Positions 43,947-52,752 of a stretch of DNA of 64,000 nucleotides are shown here, one piece after another. The DNA comes from JAIKWW01 sp052169645 (lineage in GTDB: Bacteria; Bacillota; Clostridia; Peptostreptococcales; Anaerovoracaceae): the NCBI GenBank assembly GCA_052169645.1, contig JBQNCA010000001.1, positions 119,670 to 183,669 of the forward strand. The letters are read 5' to 3'. A program made the translations under genes and the position numbers. The number at the start of each line of letters is the position of its first letter. Positions within the stretch are counted from its first letter, which is position 1. The notes beneath the pieces were generated by a model, which worked only from the letters and a program-made list of their open reading frames with translations, ran no database searches and was not told the DNA's origin.

Positions 43947-44893
43947 ATGCGTTATAGAAAACGTGAACAAATAGTGGAAAAGTAGAGTAAAAGATACGAT
44001 GTATGCCTTTTAGAGAATATGCTGAAATGTGTATTGAAACCTATAAGGTTAATCAGAAACCTGTAACAAGAAAAACATATCTACGTAGAGTAAGGCACTG
44101 CATATTAGAGTTAATCGGAGATATGCCTATAGAAGATATACAGCCTATACACTGTCAGCAAGTTATGAATAATCAATCCGGGAATAGCAAAACTCAGATT
44201 TCAGAAGTAATTAACGCTTTAAATTTTATATTTGAACACGCTATTGATGACGGGCTGATAATACAGAATCCTGCGGCTAAAATAACTAAGCCAAAAGGAA
44301 CACGCACGCATAGACGTGCTTTAACTGCACATGAACGGGAACATTTTATAAAAGTCGGAATCACGGACAGAAGATTTTATTTTTTCTTGCTTATGCTTTA
44401 TTGCGGATGCCGACCTTCAGAAGCTTCCGAGTGTAAAGGGTACGACATCAGCATTAATGACGGATATCCTTTGCTCCACATACGAGGAACTAAAACAGCT
44501 AATGCAGATAGGTTAGTTCCTATCCCTGATGAATTGTATACCTTGATAAAAAAGACGCCTAAAAACGATTTTATAGCTTGTACAAGCACAGGTTATAAGA
44601 TGACGGGAAACAATGCTCGTAACGCATGGAAGGCGTATAAACGGCAGCTCAATATTTCAATGGGATGTAATATGTACAGAAACGCCCTTGTGCCGCCTCT
44701 GCCCCTTGCGCCTGACTTAGTACCTTATTGCTTAAGGCATGAATACTGCACGGAGCTTGCAAGACGAGGTGTGGATATAAGAATCGCTCAAAAGCTTATG
44801 GGACATTCGGATATAAAATTAACAGCAAATATTTATACGAATCTTAACTCCGATGATGTTTTGACTGCTGCTAAAATGTTAGCCGAAAAATAA
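43947..44893 (+). pseudogene. Tyrosine recombinase/integrase with broken N-terminus
   Basis: A strong GGGAGGTGAG leads to ATG 43947, but that frame stops after 12 codons (TAG 43983). The main domain is in another frame from ATG 44003 (296 residues to TAA 44893), which has no good ribosome binding site. All three frames carry stops between. The remaining protein is otherwise complete: core-binding domain (1-90) and catalytic domain with R in CGCRPSEASE, LRHEYCTEL, MGHSD and the nucleophile Tyr in ANIYTNL. It lies 137 nt from the 3' end of tRNA-Arg, a standard integration site. It looks like the relic of an integrated element; low-level activity from ATG 44003 cannot be ruled out. Confidence 0.75.
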
Positions 44894-44980
44894 TAACCCA
44901 TGTAGTAACCCATATGAAAGAGAAAAAAACTAAGTTTTGAGAAATAATTGGCATTGATGAAACAAAAAATCATAAAAAAT

Positions 44981-45025
44981 AAAAAGCCTTGCAAGCTTGA
45001 AATTCAAGCGATTACAAGGTTTTTA
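44981..45025. terminator. Bidirectional terminator between integrase and tRNA-Arg
   Basis: Nested stems ccttg/caagg and gcttga/tcaagc, with AAAAA on the left and TTTTT on the right, so it can stop transcription from both the integrase and the minus-strand tRNA gene. Confidence 0.85.
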
Positions 45026-45029
45026 TTTA

Positions 45030-45105
45030 TGGCACTCCCGAGATGATTCGAACATCCGACGCACGGTTTAGGAAACCGACGCTCTATCCCCTGAGCTACG
45101 GGAGC
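45030..45105 (-). tRNA. tRNA-Arg (anticodon CCT)
   Basis: Reading the minus strand: acceptor GCTCCCG pairs with CGGGAGT, D-loop GCTCAGGGGATAGAGC, an anticodon loop TTCCTAA with anticodon CCT between stem bases CGGT and ACCG, a TTCGAAT T-loop, discriminator G and encoded CCA (45032-45030). It reads AGG codons. One T-T mismatch closes the anticodon stem. The 3' end faces the integrase. Confidence 0.95.
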
Positions 45106-45182
45106 ATATAGAATTATTGACCGAATATTGACCAAATCATTCTATCAAAATACATTCCTGTTATCAATGCCTTTTTATTAAA

Positions 45183-45845
45183 TCAGACATTTAACAGTGT
45201 GTTGAATGCATTTGAAAAAGGTGTAAGTCCAAAATTATTTAAGAATCCTATCAGTACGGAGCTTGTAGCCTGTTCTGTAATAAAAGGAAAGCTTCCGAGC
45301 AACGCTGTAAAAATCACAGCTAAAACGAGAATATATCCGAGAATGCTACCTTTTATAAGACCGCAAAGGATTCCTCCCGTACTGTCGAGAGCACTGAGAG
45401 GACCGCTCGATGTGAATTTCAATAATATATGCTGTATAAAAAACAGTATAAATTTAAATACAAGGAATATCAAAATAAAGGCTAAAACTCCGATAAGCGC
45501 ATCGACAATGGGTGAAGCTGCACTTTCCGCCTGATCCGTAACGGCACGGTTTGCCGCACGTGTGAGAGCAGATGCGATGCTGCCGGGAAGTTCCTCGTCC
45601 TGCGGAATATCCGCAGCTTTTTTCATAAGCTGAAGCTTGATTATTTCTATGACCTTTTCCGACATTTCACTTCGGATTGAAGTTCAGTCATCAAGAATGC
45701 TTATGAAACGGTCACGAAGTATCCATGCGCCTCCGGCAGAGAAAAGCCAACCGAAAGTACCTATGAAGGTTTTGACAAAGCCCCTTTTATCGCCGATTAT
45801 TATGCATATTATAAGTATTAAAGCTATTGTAAAATCTATGTACAT
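45183..45845 (-). pseudogene. CvpA-family membrane protein interrupted by in-frame TGA
   Basis: From ATG 45845 (behind GGAGGT) the frame codes 53 residues typical of the CvpA N-terminus (YIDFTIALILIICIIIGDKRG), then a TGA (45686-45684). The same frame continues without any shift through TSIRSE to a Met at 45665 and 160 more residues. Those contain three more membrane segments and the CvpA motif SALDSTGGILCGLIKG. The full product would be about 220 residues, usual for the family. A single nonsense mutation explains this best. Restart at 45665 (after gaagtgaa) could give a shortened protein. Both halves look well conserved, so the mutation is recent or the split is tolerated. Confidence 0.75.
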
Positions 45846-45999
45846 TCTTGTACCTCCATGTGTAATTTATATTAGCAAGTTTTTCTTAGTATTTCAACAT
45901 TCTTAACCATAAATTAATATTGGAAAAGATGCTTTTTATCTCGAATAAATTTCACTCTGTTTTTAAATCTGTATTCTGCGTTATATTATGAGCCTACCC

Positions 46000-46028
46000 T
46001 TGACGGGCATTATAGGAAAGCTTAGAAT
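46000..46028 (+). promoter_or_regulatory. Promoter of the HydS-like operon
   Basis: TTGACG (46000-46005), 17 nt, TAGAAT (46023-46028). The start site would fall near 46035, after the ORF's first ATG (46031), which supports the later start at 46097. Confidence 0.65.
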
Positions 46029-46096
46029 TTATGTATAGAAATAATTGCGGTAATTATTTAAATTATCAAATGAATTTGAAAGGAGAAGCTCTTGTC

Positions 46097-47839
46097 ATGG
46101 AAGAAAGCAGAAAAAATGAAATTATCATGAGATTGAAAAATGCAAATTGCAGAAATTGCTACAAATGTGTGAGAGCCTGTCCTGTTAAGGCCATTTCCAT
46201 ATTAGGTGATCAGGCGAGGATAGAAGAAAAACGATGTATATATTGCGGAAAGTGTTATTTGGTCTGTCCTCAAGATGCAAGGGATCTCATAGGGGACTTG
46301 GAATTGGTAAAGCAAATGATAGAGCAGGGAGAAAAGGTATATGTGTCCATTTCTTCAGCATTCACAATATATTTTCCGGATTTTAACCTCAGAAGCATGG
46401 CTGCCGTATTAAAGAAATTGGGGGCGAAGCATGTTGAAGAAACTTCTATCGGTACCAAGAGAGTGCTTGAAGAGTATATGGATATTATAAACAGCAGGAA
46501 AATGCGAAATTTATTAAGTTCACACTGCCCTTCTACAAATTATCTGGTTCAGAAATATTTTCCACGCATGATAAAGTGGCTGATGCCGGTAGTTACACCT
46601 CTTGAGGCGCATGCGCTTATGATGAAAAAAGCATACGGTGATGATATACGAGTAGTGGGCATAGGCCCATGTATAGCTTACCGTAAGCTTGCCGTTCAGG
46701 AACAGGACGGTAAACTTATAGATGCTTATATAAATTATGAGGAACTGGGAAATTGGATGGAAGACGTAGGTATTTCTTCTATGGATGAAGAAGATCCTGA
46801 TACCTATGCCGTTTCTACATTTGATTCCAGATATACGGACGAATCCAACGGTTTGTTCCGTTCATTGGATGAAAATGTAAAGAAAAAATATACATTGTGG
46901 AGCGCCGACGGAGTGTCCCGTTCAAACAACGTATTAAAAGATTTCAATGACAGTATATCAGGGCATTTTGTAGAGCTGCTCTCATGCAATGACAGCTGTC
47001 TGGGAGGACCGATAGTAAGGCTTGCACATAGAGATACATTTGAGGACAAAACCAAGTGGATGGCGAGCATAAGAGAGATACCCGAATATATAAGCAAGAT
47101 TAATCCGTCCGAATATGCAGAGATTGATGTGTATAAAGAATATCATCGTATGGATTATAAATCGGAGATGCCTACAGAGGAGCAGATTGCGGATTTGCTG
47201 CTGCTGGTGGGGATACATAAAAAAGACGATATGCTGGATTGTAGCGGATGCGGTTATCCGACTTGCAGAGATAAAGCTATAGCCGTTTTTCAGGGAATGG
47301 CGGATCCGTACATGTGTATTCCTTATGCCAGAGATTCCGCCGAGCTTCAATCAAATCTGCTGTTTGATAATTCACCGAACGGAGTTTTCGTAATGGACGA
47401 AAATATGAAAATTATTCAAGCCAATATGGCTGCGGAAAGCATATTGGGGCTGTCTGCCGATGAATTGTCGGGACATTCGGTTACGGAATATCTTTCCAAA
47501 GCTTTTATAGAAAAGTCGAAAATGATGGAAATACCGAATCGCGATAACGAGCTGCACTGTGACGAAATAGGGAAAATTCTCCGCGCCACATTCTTTAAAG
47601 TATACAAGCGCAATATATATATGGTTATATTTGATGACATTACGGAACGATCCAATATGATAGAACACGAAAAGGCCGTGCGCTGGGAAACTATTCAGAT
47701 TACAAAAGATGTAGTGGAAAAGCAGATGAGAATAGCTCAGGAAATCGCCAGTCTGTTGGGGGATTCTACGGCTGAGACCAAGCTGGCATTTAATAAGCTT
47801 AGAGATTCTTTGGAAAAGGATGATAAGGGGTGGAAGTAA
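46097..47839 (+). CDS. Sensory [FeFe]-hydrogenase-like protein with PAS domain (HydS-like)
   Basis: 580 residues from ATG 46097 (AAAGGAG upstream). Two [4Fe-4S] ferredoxin motifs (C18/21/24/28 and C47/50/53/57) lead into a hydrogenase large-subunit-like domain. Its H-cluster motifs are degenerate: SSHCPS, GIGPCIAY and LSCNDSCLGG keep only some of the cysteines. Next come another Fe-S binding segment (DCSGCGYPTCRDKA, about 384-397) and a PAS domain (about 415-515). This is the order of group C/D sensory hydrogenases, thought to sense H2 or redox state and signal to a partner. The partner here is the SpoIIE phosphatase, whose start overlaps the stop of this gene. Confidence 0.83.
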   Translation: MEESRKNEIIMRLKNANCRNCYKCVRACPVKAISILGDQARIEEKRCIYCGKCYLVCPQDARDLIGDLELVKQMIEQGEKVYVSISSAFTIYFPDFNLRSMAAVLKKLGAKHVEETSIGTKRVLEEYMDIINSRKMRNLLSSHCPSTNYLVQKYFPRMIKWLMPVVTPLEAHALMMKKAYGDDIRVVGIGPCIAYRKLAVQEQDGKLIDAYINYEELGNWMEDVGISSMDEEDPDTYAVSTFDSRYTDESNGLFRSLDENVKKKYTLWSADGVSRSNNVLKDFNDSISGHFVELLSCNDSCLGGPIVRLAHRDTFEDKTKWMASIREIPEYISKINPSEYAEIDVYKEYHRMDYKSEMPTEEQIADLLLLVGIHKKDDMLDCSGCGYPTCRDKAIAVFQGMADPYMCIPYARDSAELQSNLLFDNSPNGVFVMDENMKIIQANMAAESILGLSADELSGHSVTEYLSKAFIEKSKMMEIPNRDNELHCDEIGKILRATFFKVYKRNIYMVIFDDITERSNMIEHEKAVRWETIQITKDVVEKQMRIAQEIASLLGDSTAETKLAFNKLRDSLEKDDKGWK

Positions 47840-49032
47840 TGACGGCAGGCAATATTTATTTTGTTGATACTTTCAGTGAGAGCCTTTTCAAGAAGGATGA
47901 AGAGCTTTGTGGAGATATGGTCAGTGTAATTCGCTGTCCTATGGCAACAACGCTTGTTCTTGCTGACGGAATGGGCAGCGGGGTAAAAGCCAATATGCTG
48001 GCGACATTGACCAGCCGCATAATTTCAACAATGATAAGCGGAAATGCAAATATAGACGACTGTGTTGAAACCATTTCCAAGACTTTGCCTGTGCTGAGTG
48101 AGAGGGATGTAGCATATTCCACATTTACCATAGTGCAGGTTGAGCATAACGGAGCCGTGTATATAGCGGAATTTGACGGACCCGAGGTTGTCATTCTGCG
48201 TGACGGAGTTTTGGACGAGCCGAAAAAGAGCGTGCGAATGATAGAAGACAAGACCGTGTTTGAATGCAGGTTTGAGGCTGAACCCGGCGATATGATAATC
48301 ACATTTTCAGACGGCGTTATAAATGCAGGCTATGGAGATATTCTCAATTACGGATGGGAACGAGTCAATGTTATGGAATACATACAGCGCACATATAGGG
48401 AAGACATGTCCGCAAGAGAGATGACCAGAAATCTTATGAATGTTTGTAACGGACTCTATAAAGGAGAACCCGGTGATGATGTAACGGTTGCATGTATCAG
48501 GCTTATGCGGCGTGAAGGCACAAGAGTTATGGTGGGACCGGCTTCCTCACCCGAAAAAGATGAGGAGGAAGTGAATAAGCTTATCTGTGCCTCGGGTAAT
48601 AAAATTGTCTGCGGAGGAACAACCTCCGAGATTGTTGCCCGGATTATAGGCAAAGAACTTCATATTAAGCAGGGTGATTTGAACGGAGATGTACCTCCGA
48701 TAGGATATATTCAGGGTATAGATCTTGTAACCGAAGGCTTGATAACCCTTTCTGCTGCGGAGAAGCTATTGGACAGATACATGGATGAATATAGGAACAG
48801 CCTGCGACCTGATAAATGTGTTGATTTTAAAGCGGACGACGGAGCCTCCAAACTTGTACGGATGCTGGTCGATAAATCCTCGGATATAATTTTTATGATA
48901 GGCGAAGCCAACAATCCGGCTTATAAAACGGGGGATTTGGGTTTGGATCTTGATATGAAGATAAGGGTTGTATATTCGATAGCGGAAAAATTGAAGGAGC
49001 TTGGCAAGAATATAACACTGGAACGGTATTAA
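47839..49032 (+). CDS. SpoIIE-family serine phosphatase
   Basis: 397 residues from ATG 47839, overlapping the upstream stop (TAATG). The PP2C-like phosphatase domain (about 1-225) has the metal-binding LADGMGSG and FSDGVINAG motifs plus GDDVTVACIR. The remaining 170 residues form a conserved helical/beta extension (from about 235, with CASGNKIVCGGTTSEIVARI) seen in clostridial homologues. It is translationally coupled to the HydS-like sensor and is the likely output: dephosphorylation of an unknown protein in response to H2 or redox state. Confidence 0.85.
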   Translation: MTAGNIYFVDTFSESLFKKDEELCGDMVSVIRCPMATTLVLADGMGSGVKANMLATLTSRIISTMISGNANIDDCVETISKTLPVLSERDVAYSTFTIVQVEHNGAVYIAEFDGPEVVILRDGVLDEPKKSVRMIEDKTVFECRFEAEPGDMIITFSDGVINAGYGDILNYGWERVNVMEYIQRTYREDMSAREMTRNLMNVCNGLYKGEPGDDVTVACIRLMRREGTRVMVGPASSPEKDEEEVNKLICASGNKIVCGGTTSEIVARIIGKELHIKQGDLNGDVPPIGYIQGIDLVTEGLITLSAAEKLLDRYMDEYRNSLRPDKCVDFKADDGASKLVRMLVDKSSDIIFMIGEANNPAYKTGDLGLDLDMKIRVVYSIAEKLKELGKNITLERY

Positions 49033-49076
49033 CAAAAACGCCGACAAAAAATATTTTTGACTTCAAAGCGATTATC

Positions 49077-49105
49077 TTGCATTTATTTTGCTATATTGTT
49101 ACAAT
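49077..49105 (+). promoter_or_regulatory. Promoter of the Lrp/AsnC gene
   Basis: TTGCAT (49077-49082), 17 nt, TACAAT (49100-49105), about 100 nt before the start codon. AAGAGG lies before ATG 49207. Confidence 0.6.
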
Positions 49106-49206
49106 TAACTAAATATGTCGTTTATTTTGTAGCATTGTACACAGCCCGAGCTGAAAATCATCGAATTTTATCGGAAAGATTTCAGTTCATTATAAAGAGG
49201 TAGTAT

Positions 49207-49659
49207 ATGGATATTATAGATGTGAAAATACTTGAGGTTCTTCAGGATAATGCTCGAGTCTCCATCTCGGAGCTGAGCAAGAAAGTGAATCTTTCACTTT
49301 CGGCTGTAAGTGAAAGGCTCAAAAAACTGGAGAATTCAAATATCATAGAAAGCTACACCGCAATATTGGATGCAAAACTCATGGGAAAAGATCTTTCCGT
49401 GGTTATCAGCATCGGATTGGAGTCAACTTCCGATACAAAATCGTTTTTAGAATTTGTGGATTCCGAGCCTGAAATATTGGAGTGTCATTACATTACGGGG
49501 GAATATGATTATATGCTCAAGGTGACAACACCGAGTACGCATACGCTTGAGCTAATAATGAATAAAATAAAAAGCTTTAACGGCATAAAGCGTACTCAGA
49601 CGAATGTGATACTTTCTACTACAAAACTGATGCATAGCGTAAAACCTTCACTTAAATAG
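49207..49659 (+). CDS. Lrp/AsnC-family transcriptional regulator
   Basis: 150 residues. AsnC-type helix-turn-helix (1-60: DVKILEVLQDNARVSISELS, LSLSAVSERLKKLE) followed by the RAM ligand-binding domain (about 65-140, with ECHYITGEYDYMLKV). Such proteins form octamers and respond to amino acids. Likely effector and targets are unknown; the nearest downstream gene is tadA, 50 nt away. Confidence 0.9.
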   Translation: MDIIDVKILEVLQDNARVSISELSKKVNLSLSAVSERLKKLENSNIIESYTAILDAKLMGKDLSVVISIGLESTSDTKSFLEFVDSEPEILECHYITGEYDYMLKVTTPSTHTLELIMNKIKSFNGIKRTQTNVILSTTKLMHSVKPSLK

Positions 49660-49709
49660 AGGAAGCGCTTTATGAGGTTTTGCAATGCTCCGATGATACG
49701 GGGAAGCTT

Positions 49710-50237
49710 ATGACTGAGATTTCACGGAATAATGCGGATGAAGCTATGATGAATGAAGCATTGAGACTGGCAAGAGAAGCTGCAATGGCAGGGGAAGTGC
49801 CGGTAGGTGCTGTTGTTGTCAAAAATGGTAGTATAATCGGCAGAGGCAGAAATCGTACGGAAGAACTCAAAAATCCCATGGCACACGCTGAGATGTCTGC
49901 CATGCAGGATGCCGTTCAAAATACGGACGGCTTTCGACTGACAGATTGCGATTTATATGTAACCTTGGAACCGTGTTCCATGTGTGCGGGAGCTATAGTA
50001 CATTGCAGAATTCAGAGGCTTATAATAGGAGCAAGCGATCCCAAGACGGGGGCTTGCGGTTCGGTGTTGAATATAACGGAGCATCCGGCATTGAACCATC
50101 ATCCGAGTATTAAAAGCGGAGTTCTTGAAAAAGAATGCTCAGAAATACTGAGGGATTTTTTCAGACAGAAAAGAGAAGAGCATCGCTTGAAGCGTCTTGC
50201 AGATACGGCATCTGCAAAAAAGGAGCGCAGCCGATAA
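49710..50237 (+). CDS. tadA: tRNA adenosine(34) deaminase
   Basis: 175 residues from ATG 49710; a TTG at 49680 is possible but less likely. The zinc/catalytic motifs are HAE (H59, E61) and PCSMC (C89, C92), with VPVGAVVV and GACGS as expected. TadA converts A34 to inosine in tRNA-Arg(ACG). About 20 residues longer than average at the C-terminus (KRLADTASAKKERSR, basic). Confidence 0.93.
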   Translation: MTEISRNNADEAMMNEALRLAREAAMAGEVPVGAVVVKNGSIIGRGRNRTEELKNPMAHAEMSAMQDAVQNTDGFRLTDCDLYVTLEPCSMCAGAIVHCRIQRLIIGASDPKTGACGSVLNITEHPALNHHPSIKSGVLEKECSEILRDFFRQKREEHRLKRLADTASAKKERSR

Positions 50238-50294
50238 AGCGACATATTGTTTATTGGACATGAATATAAAATATCGAAAGGAAAATTTTTTATT

Positions 50295-51020
50295 ATGAAA
50301 CGACTTGCGGCTATTTTTACCGCTGTATTATTGACGGTATTTTCAACTGCCGTCACAGCAGGAGCGGCTGACAATTTTAAAATTACTGAAACTAATCCTG
50401 AAAACGGATATGACAAGGTTCAGGCGACAAATGTAATGATCAAAATATTTTTTAATGAGCCTGTATCGAAATCTGTAAGCTACGAACATTTTGTATTTAA
50501 AGATTCTAAGGGAAAGAAGGTCGATTACCAAATTATTCCCGACCCTAAGAACGCTTCAAATATCAATCTTCTTGTAAAAAAAGATTTAAAAGAAAAATCC
50601 GAATATGAAGTGACGATATCCGGTGATTTGGAAAGTGCTTCCGGAGAGAAGCTGGGCAAGCCTGAAACCTTAAAGTTTGAAACCGGCGGCGGAAGCGGCG
50701 GTTTGGCATATGCGCTGTTAATGATGGCTATGATAGCGGTAATGATAGCTATGACTATAAGAGATCAGCGTAAGCAGGCTAAGGCGGAAACCGAAAATAA
50801 TATTGCCGTCAAGTTTGAGACCAATCCGTACAAGCTGGCAAAGGAAAAAAACATTTCCGTAGCCGAGGCGAATGCTTTGATAAATGCGGAGCGTGAGAAG
50901 CTTCGTAAAAAAATTGAAAAGCAGAATGCCAAAGCTGCGGTGAAGGTTGCGGAAAAACGGGAACCTAAGAAAAAGGTATATAAAGTAAAGTCCAAGAGAG
51001 TTAAACATATAAGAAAGTAG
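50295..51020 (+). CDS. Membrane-anchored SbsA Ig-like domain protein
   Basis: 241 residues from ATG 50295 (GAAAGGA upstream). Signal peptide 1-25, one SbsA-type Ig-like domain (about 28-132, beginning ETNPENGYDKV), a Gly-rich hinge, a membrane segment (about 138-157), then a very lysine-rich cytoplasmic tail. The domain is related to those in the large SLH protein at 6.4 kb. Function unknown. Confidence 0.75.
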   Translation: MKRLAAIFTAVLLTVFSTAVTAGAADNFKITETNPENGYDKVQATNVMIKIFFNEPVSKSVSYEHFVFKDSKGKKVDYQIIPDPKNASNINLLVKKDLKEKSEYEVTISGDLESASGEKLGKPETLKFETGGGSGGLAYALLMMAMIAVMIAMTIRDQRKQAKAETENNIAVKFETNPYKLAKEKNISVAEANALINAEREKLRKKIEKQNAKAAVKVAEKREPKKKVYKVKSKRVKHIRK

Positions 51021-51030
51021 AGAGTGCAGA

Positions 51031-52719
51031 ATGGCAGATAAGACGGATATTCCTGCAAAGGTTGCAGCAGCGGAGGATATAATCAGAGAGCATGATAACT
51101 TTATAGATAACATAATCAGAGCCGACTTGGAAGAGGGAAGATACAGCCGTGAAATAAAGACACGCTTTCCGCCGGAGCCTAACGGTTATCTGCATATAGG
51201 ACATGCCAAATCCATATGTCTGAATTTTTCGACTGCAGCAAAATTTAAAGGTAAATGTAATCTGAGATTTGATGATACGAATCCTACAAAAGAAGATACC
51301 GAGTATGTGGAATCTATAAAAAATGATGTTCGTTGGCTCGGATTTGAATGGGATGAGCTGCGTTTCGCTTCGGATTATTTTGATACCATGTATGAATGTG
51401 CGATAACTCTTATAAAAAAGGGAAAAGCTTTTGTCGACAGCTTGAATGCGGATGAAATCAGGGAACATAGAGGAACTCTTACCGAGCCGGGAAAAGAAAG
51501 TCCTTATAGAAATCGCAGTATAGAGGAAAATCTCAGCCTGTTTGAAGATATGAAAGCCGGCAAATACGAAGACGGAGCATTGGTGCTGCGTGCCAAGATT
51601 GACATGTCGTCGCCCAATATGAATATGCGTGACCCTGTTATATATCGTATAGCTCACGCAACTCATCATAATACCGGAGATAAATGGTGCATATATCCTA
51701 TGTATGATTTTGCTCATCCTATAGAGGATGCAGTTGAGAATATTACTCACTCTATCTGTACTATGGAATTTGAAGATCACAGACCTCTCTATGATTGGGT
51801 TCTCAGGGAAACCGGGTGGAATGAACCGCCTCGCCAGATAGAATTTGCCAGATTGAATGTCACAAATACTCTTATGAGCAAGCGCTATCTCAAAAAGCTC
51901 GTAGAGGACGGAACGGTTGAAAGCTGGGATGATCCTCGAATGCCGACTATTTCCGGTATGCGTCGCAGAGGATATACGCCGGAGTCCGTGCGTGAATTCT
52001 GCAAACGAATCGGTGTTGCAAAAGCGAACAGCCTTGTAGAAATTGCTCAGCTGGAAAGTTGTATAAGGGAAGATTTGCAGAACAAGGTGGAAAGTAGAAA
52101 TGTTATACTCGACCCGTTAAAAGTCGTTATAACAAATTATCCCGAGGATAAGTCGGAAGAATGTGAAGTAGAGAACAATAAAAATGTAGCGGAAATGGGT
52201 TCACGAAAGATTCCTTTTTCAAGAGAATTATATGTTGAAAGCGAAGATTTCATGGAAGTTCCCGTAAAAAAATATTTCAGACTTTTTCCCGGAAATGAAG
52301 TAAGATTCAAAGGAGCTTATTTCATAACCTGCAATGATGTTATAAAAGATGAGAATGGAAATATAACGGAGCTTCACTGTACCTATGACCCTGCTACACG
52401 CAGCGGTTCCGGAGAAGAAATCAGAAAGGTAAAGGGTACGATACATTGGGTTGATGCCCGCACTGCGGTACCTGTTTCCGTCAGAGAATTCGATTACCTT
52501 AAAAAGGATGACGGATCAGGGCAAGAGGTGCTGAATCCGGATTCGATAAAGATATTTAACGCCTTTGCGGAGCCTCTCATTGAAGAGTCCCGGAAAGGAC
52601 AGCGTTATCAATTCTTCCGTCACGGATATTATATAGAAGATGAAAAGCTCAGTACCGATGAGCACAAGATATTCAATAAAATAGTAGGATTAAAGAGCAG
52701 CTGGAAGCCTGCAAAATAA
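51031..52719 (+). CDS. glnS: Glutaminyl-tRNA synthetase
   Basis: 562 residues. The HIGH motif is in PPEPNGYLHIGHAKS (HIGH 55-58), and the class I KMSKS equivalent is LMSKRYL (about 280). The RFDDTNP segment and the two C-terminal beta-barrel anticodon domains are typical of GlnRS rather than GluRS. It charges tRNA-Gln directly. Most Bacillota lack GlnRS and use GatCAB, so this gene is a probable ancient transfer. It starts 10 nt after the Ig-like gene. Confidence 0.95.
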   Translation: MADKTDIPAKVAAAEDIIREHDNFIDNIIRADLEEGRYSREIKTRFPPEPNGYLHIGHAKSICLNFSTAAKFKGKCNLRFDDTNPTKEDTEYVESIKNDVRWLGFEWDELRFASDYFDTMYECAITLIKKGKAFVDSLNADEIREHRGTLTEPGKESPYRNRSIEENLSLFEDMKAGKYEDGALVLRAKIDMSSPNMNMRDPVIYRIAHATHHNTGDKWCIYPMYDFAHPIEDAVENITHSICTMEFEDHRPLYDWVLRETGWNEPPRQIEFARLNVTNTLMSKRYLKKLVEDGTVESWDDPRMPTISGMRRRGYTPESVREFCKRIGVAKANSLVEIAQLESCIREDLQNKVESRNVILDPLKVVITNYPEDKSEECEVENNKNVAEMGSRKIPFSRELYVESEDFMEVPVKKYFRLFPGNEVRFKGAYFITCNDVIKDENGNITELHCTYDPATRSGSGEEIRKVKGTIHWVDARTAVPVSVREFDYLKKDDGSGQEVLNPDSIKIFNAFAEPLIEESRKGQRYQFFRHGYYIEDEKLSTDEHKIFNKIVGLKSSWKPAK

Positions 52720-52752
52720 AGTTTGAAGTTAAGAGATATGAAGGAGCAGCGT

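Noticed and set aside
43889..45030. Second attachment site (attR-like copy of the tRNA-Arg 3' end)
   Set aside because: I looked for the tRNA 3' sequence in the surrounding bases and found none, so element borders cannot be given.
45684..45686. Selenocysteine readthrough at the cvpA TGA
   Set aside because: No SECIS-like stem was seen just downstream, CvpA proteins have no Cys or redox role at that position, and a nonsense mutation is simpler.
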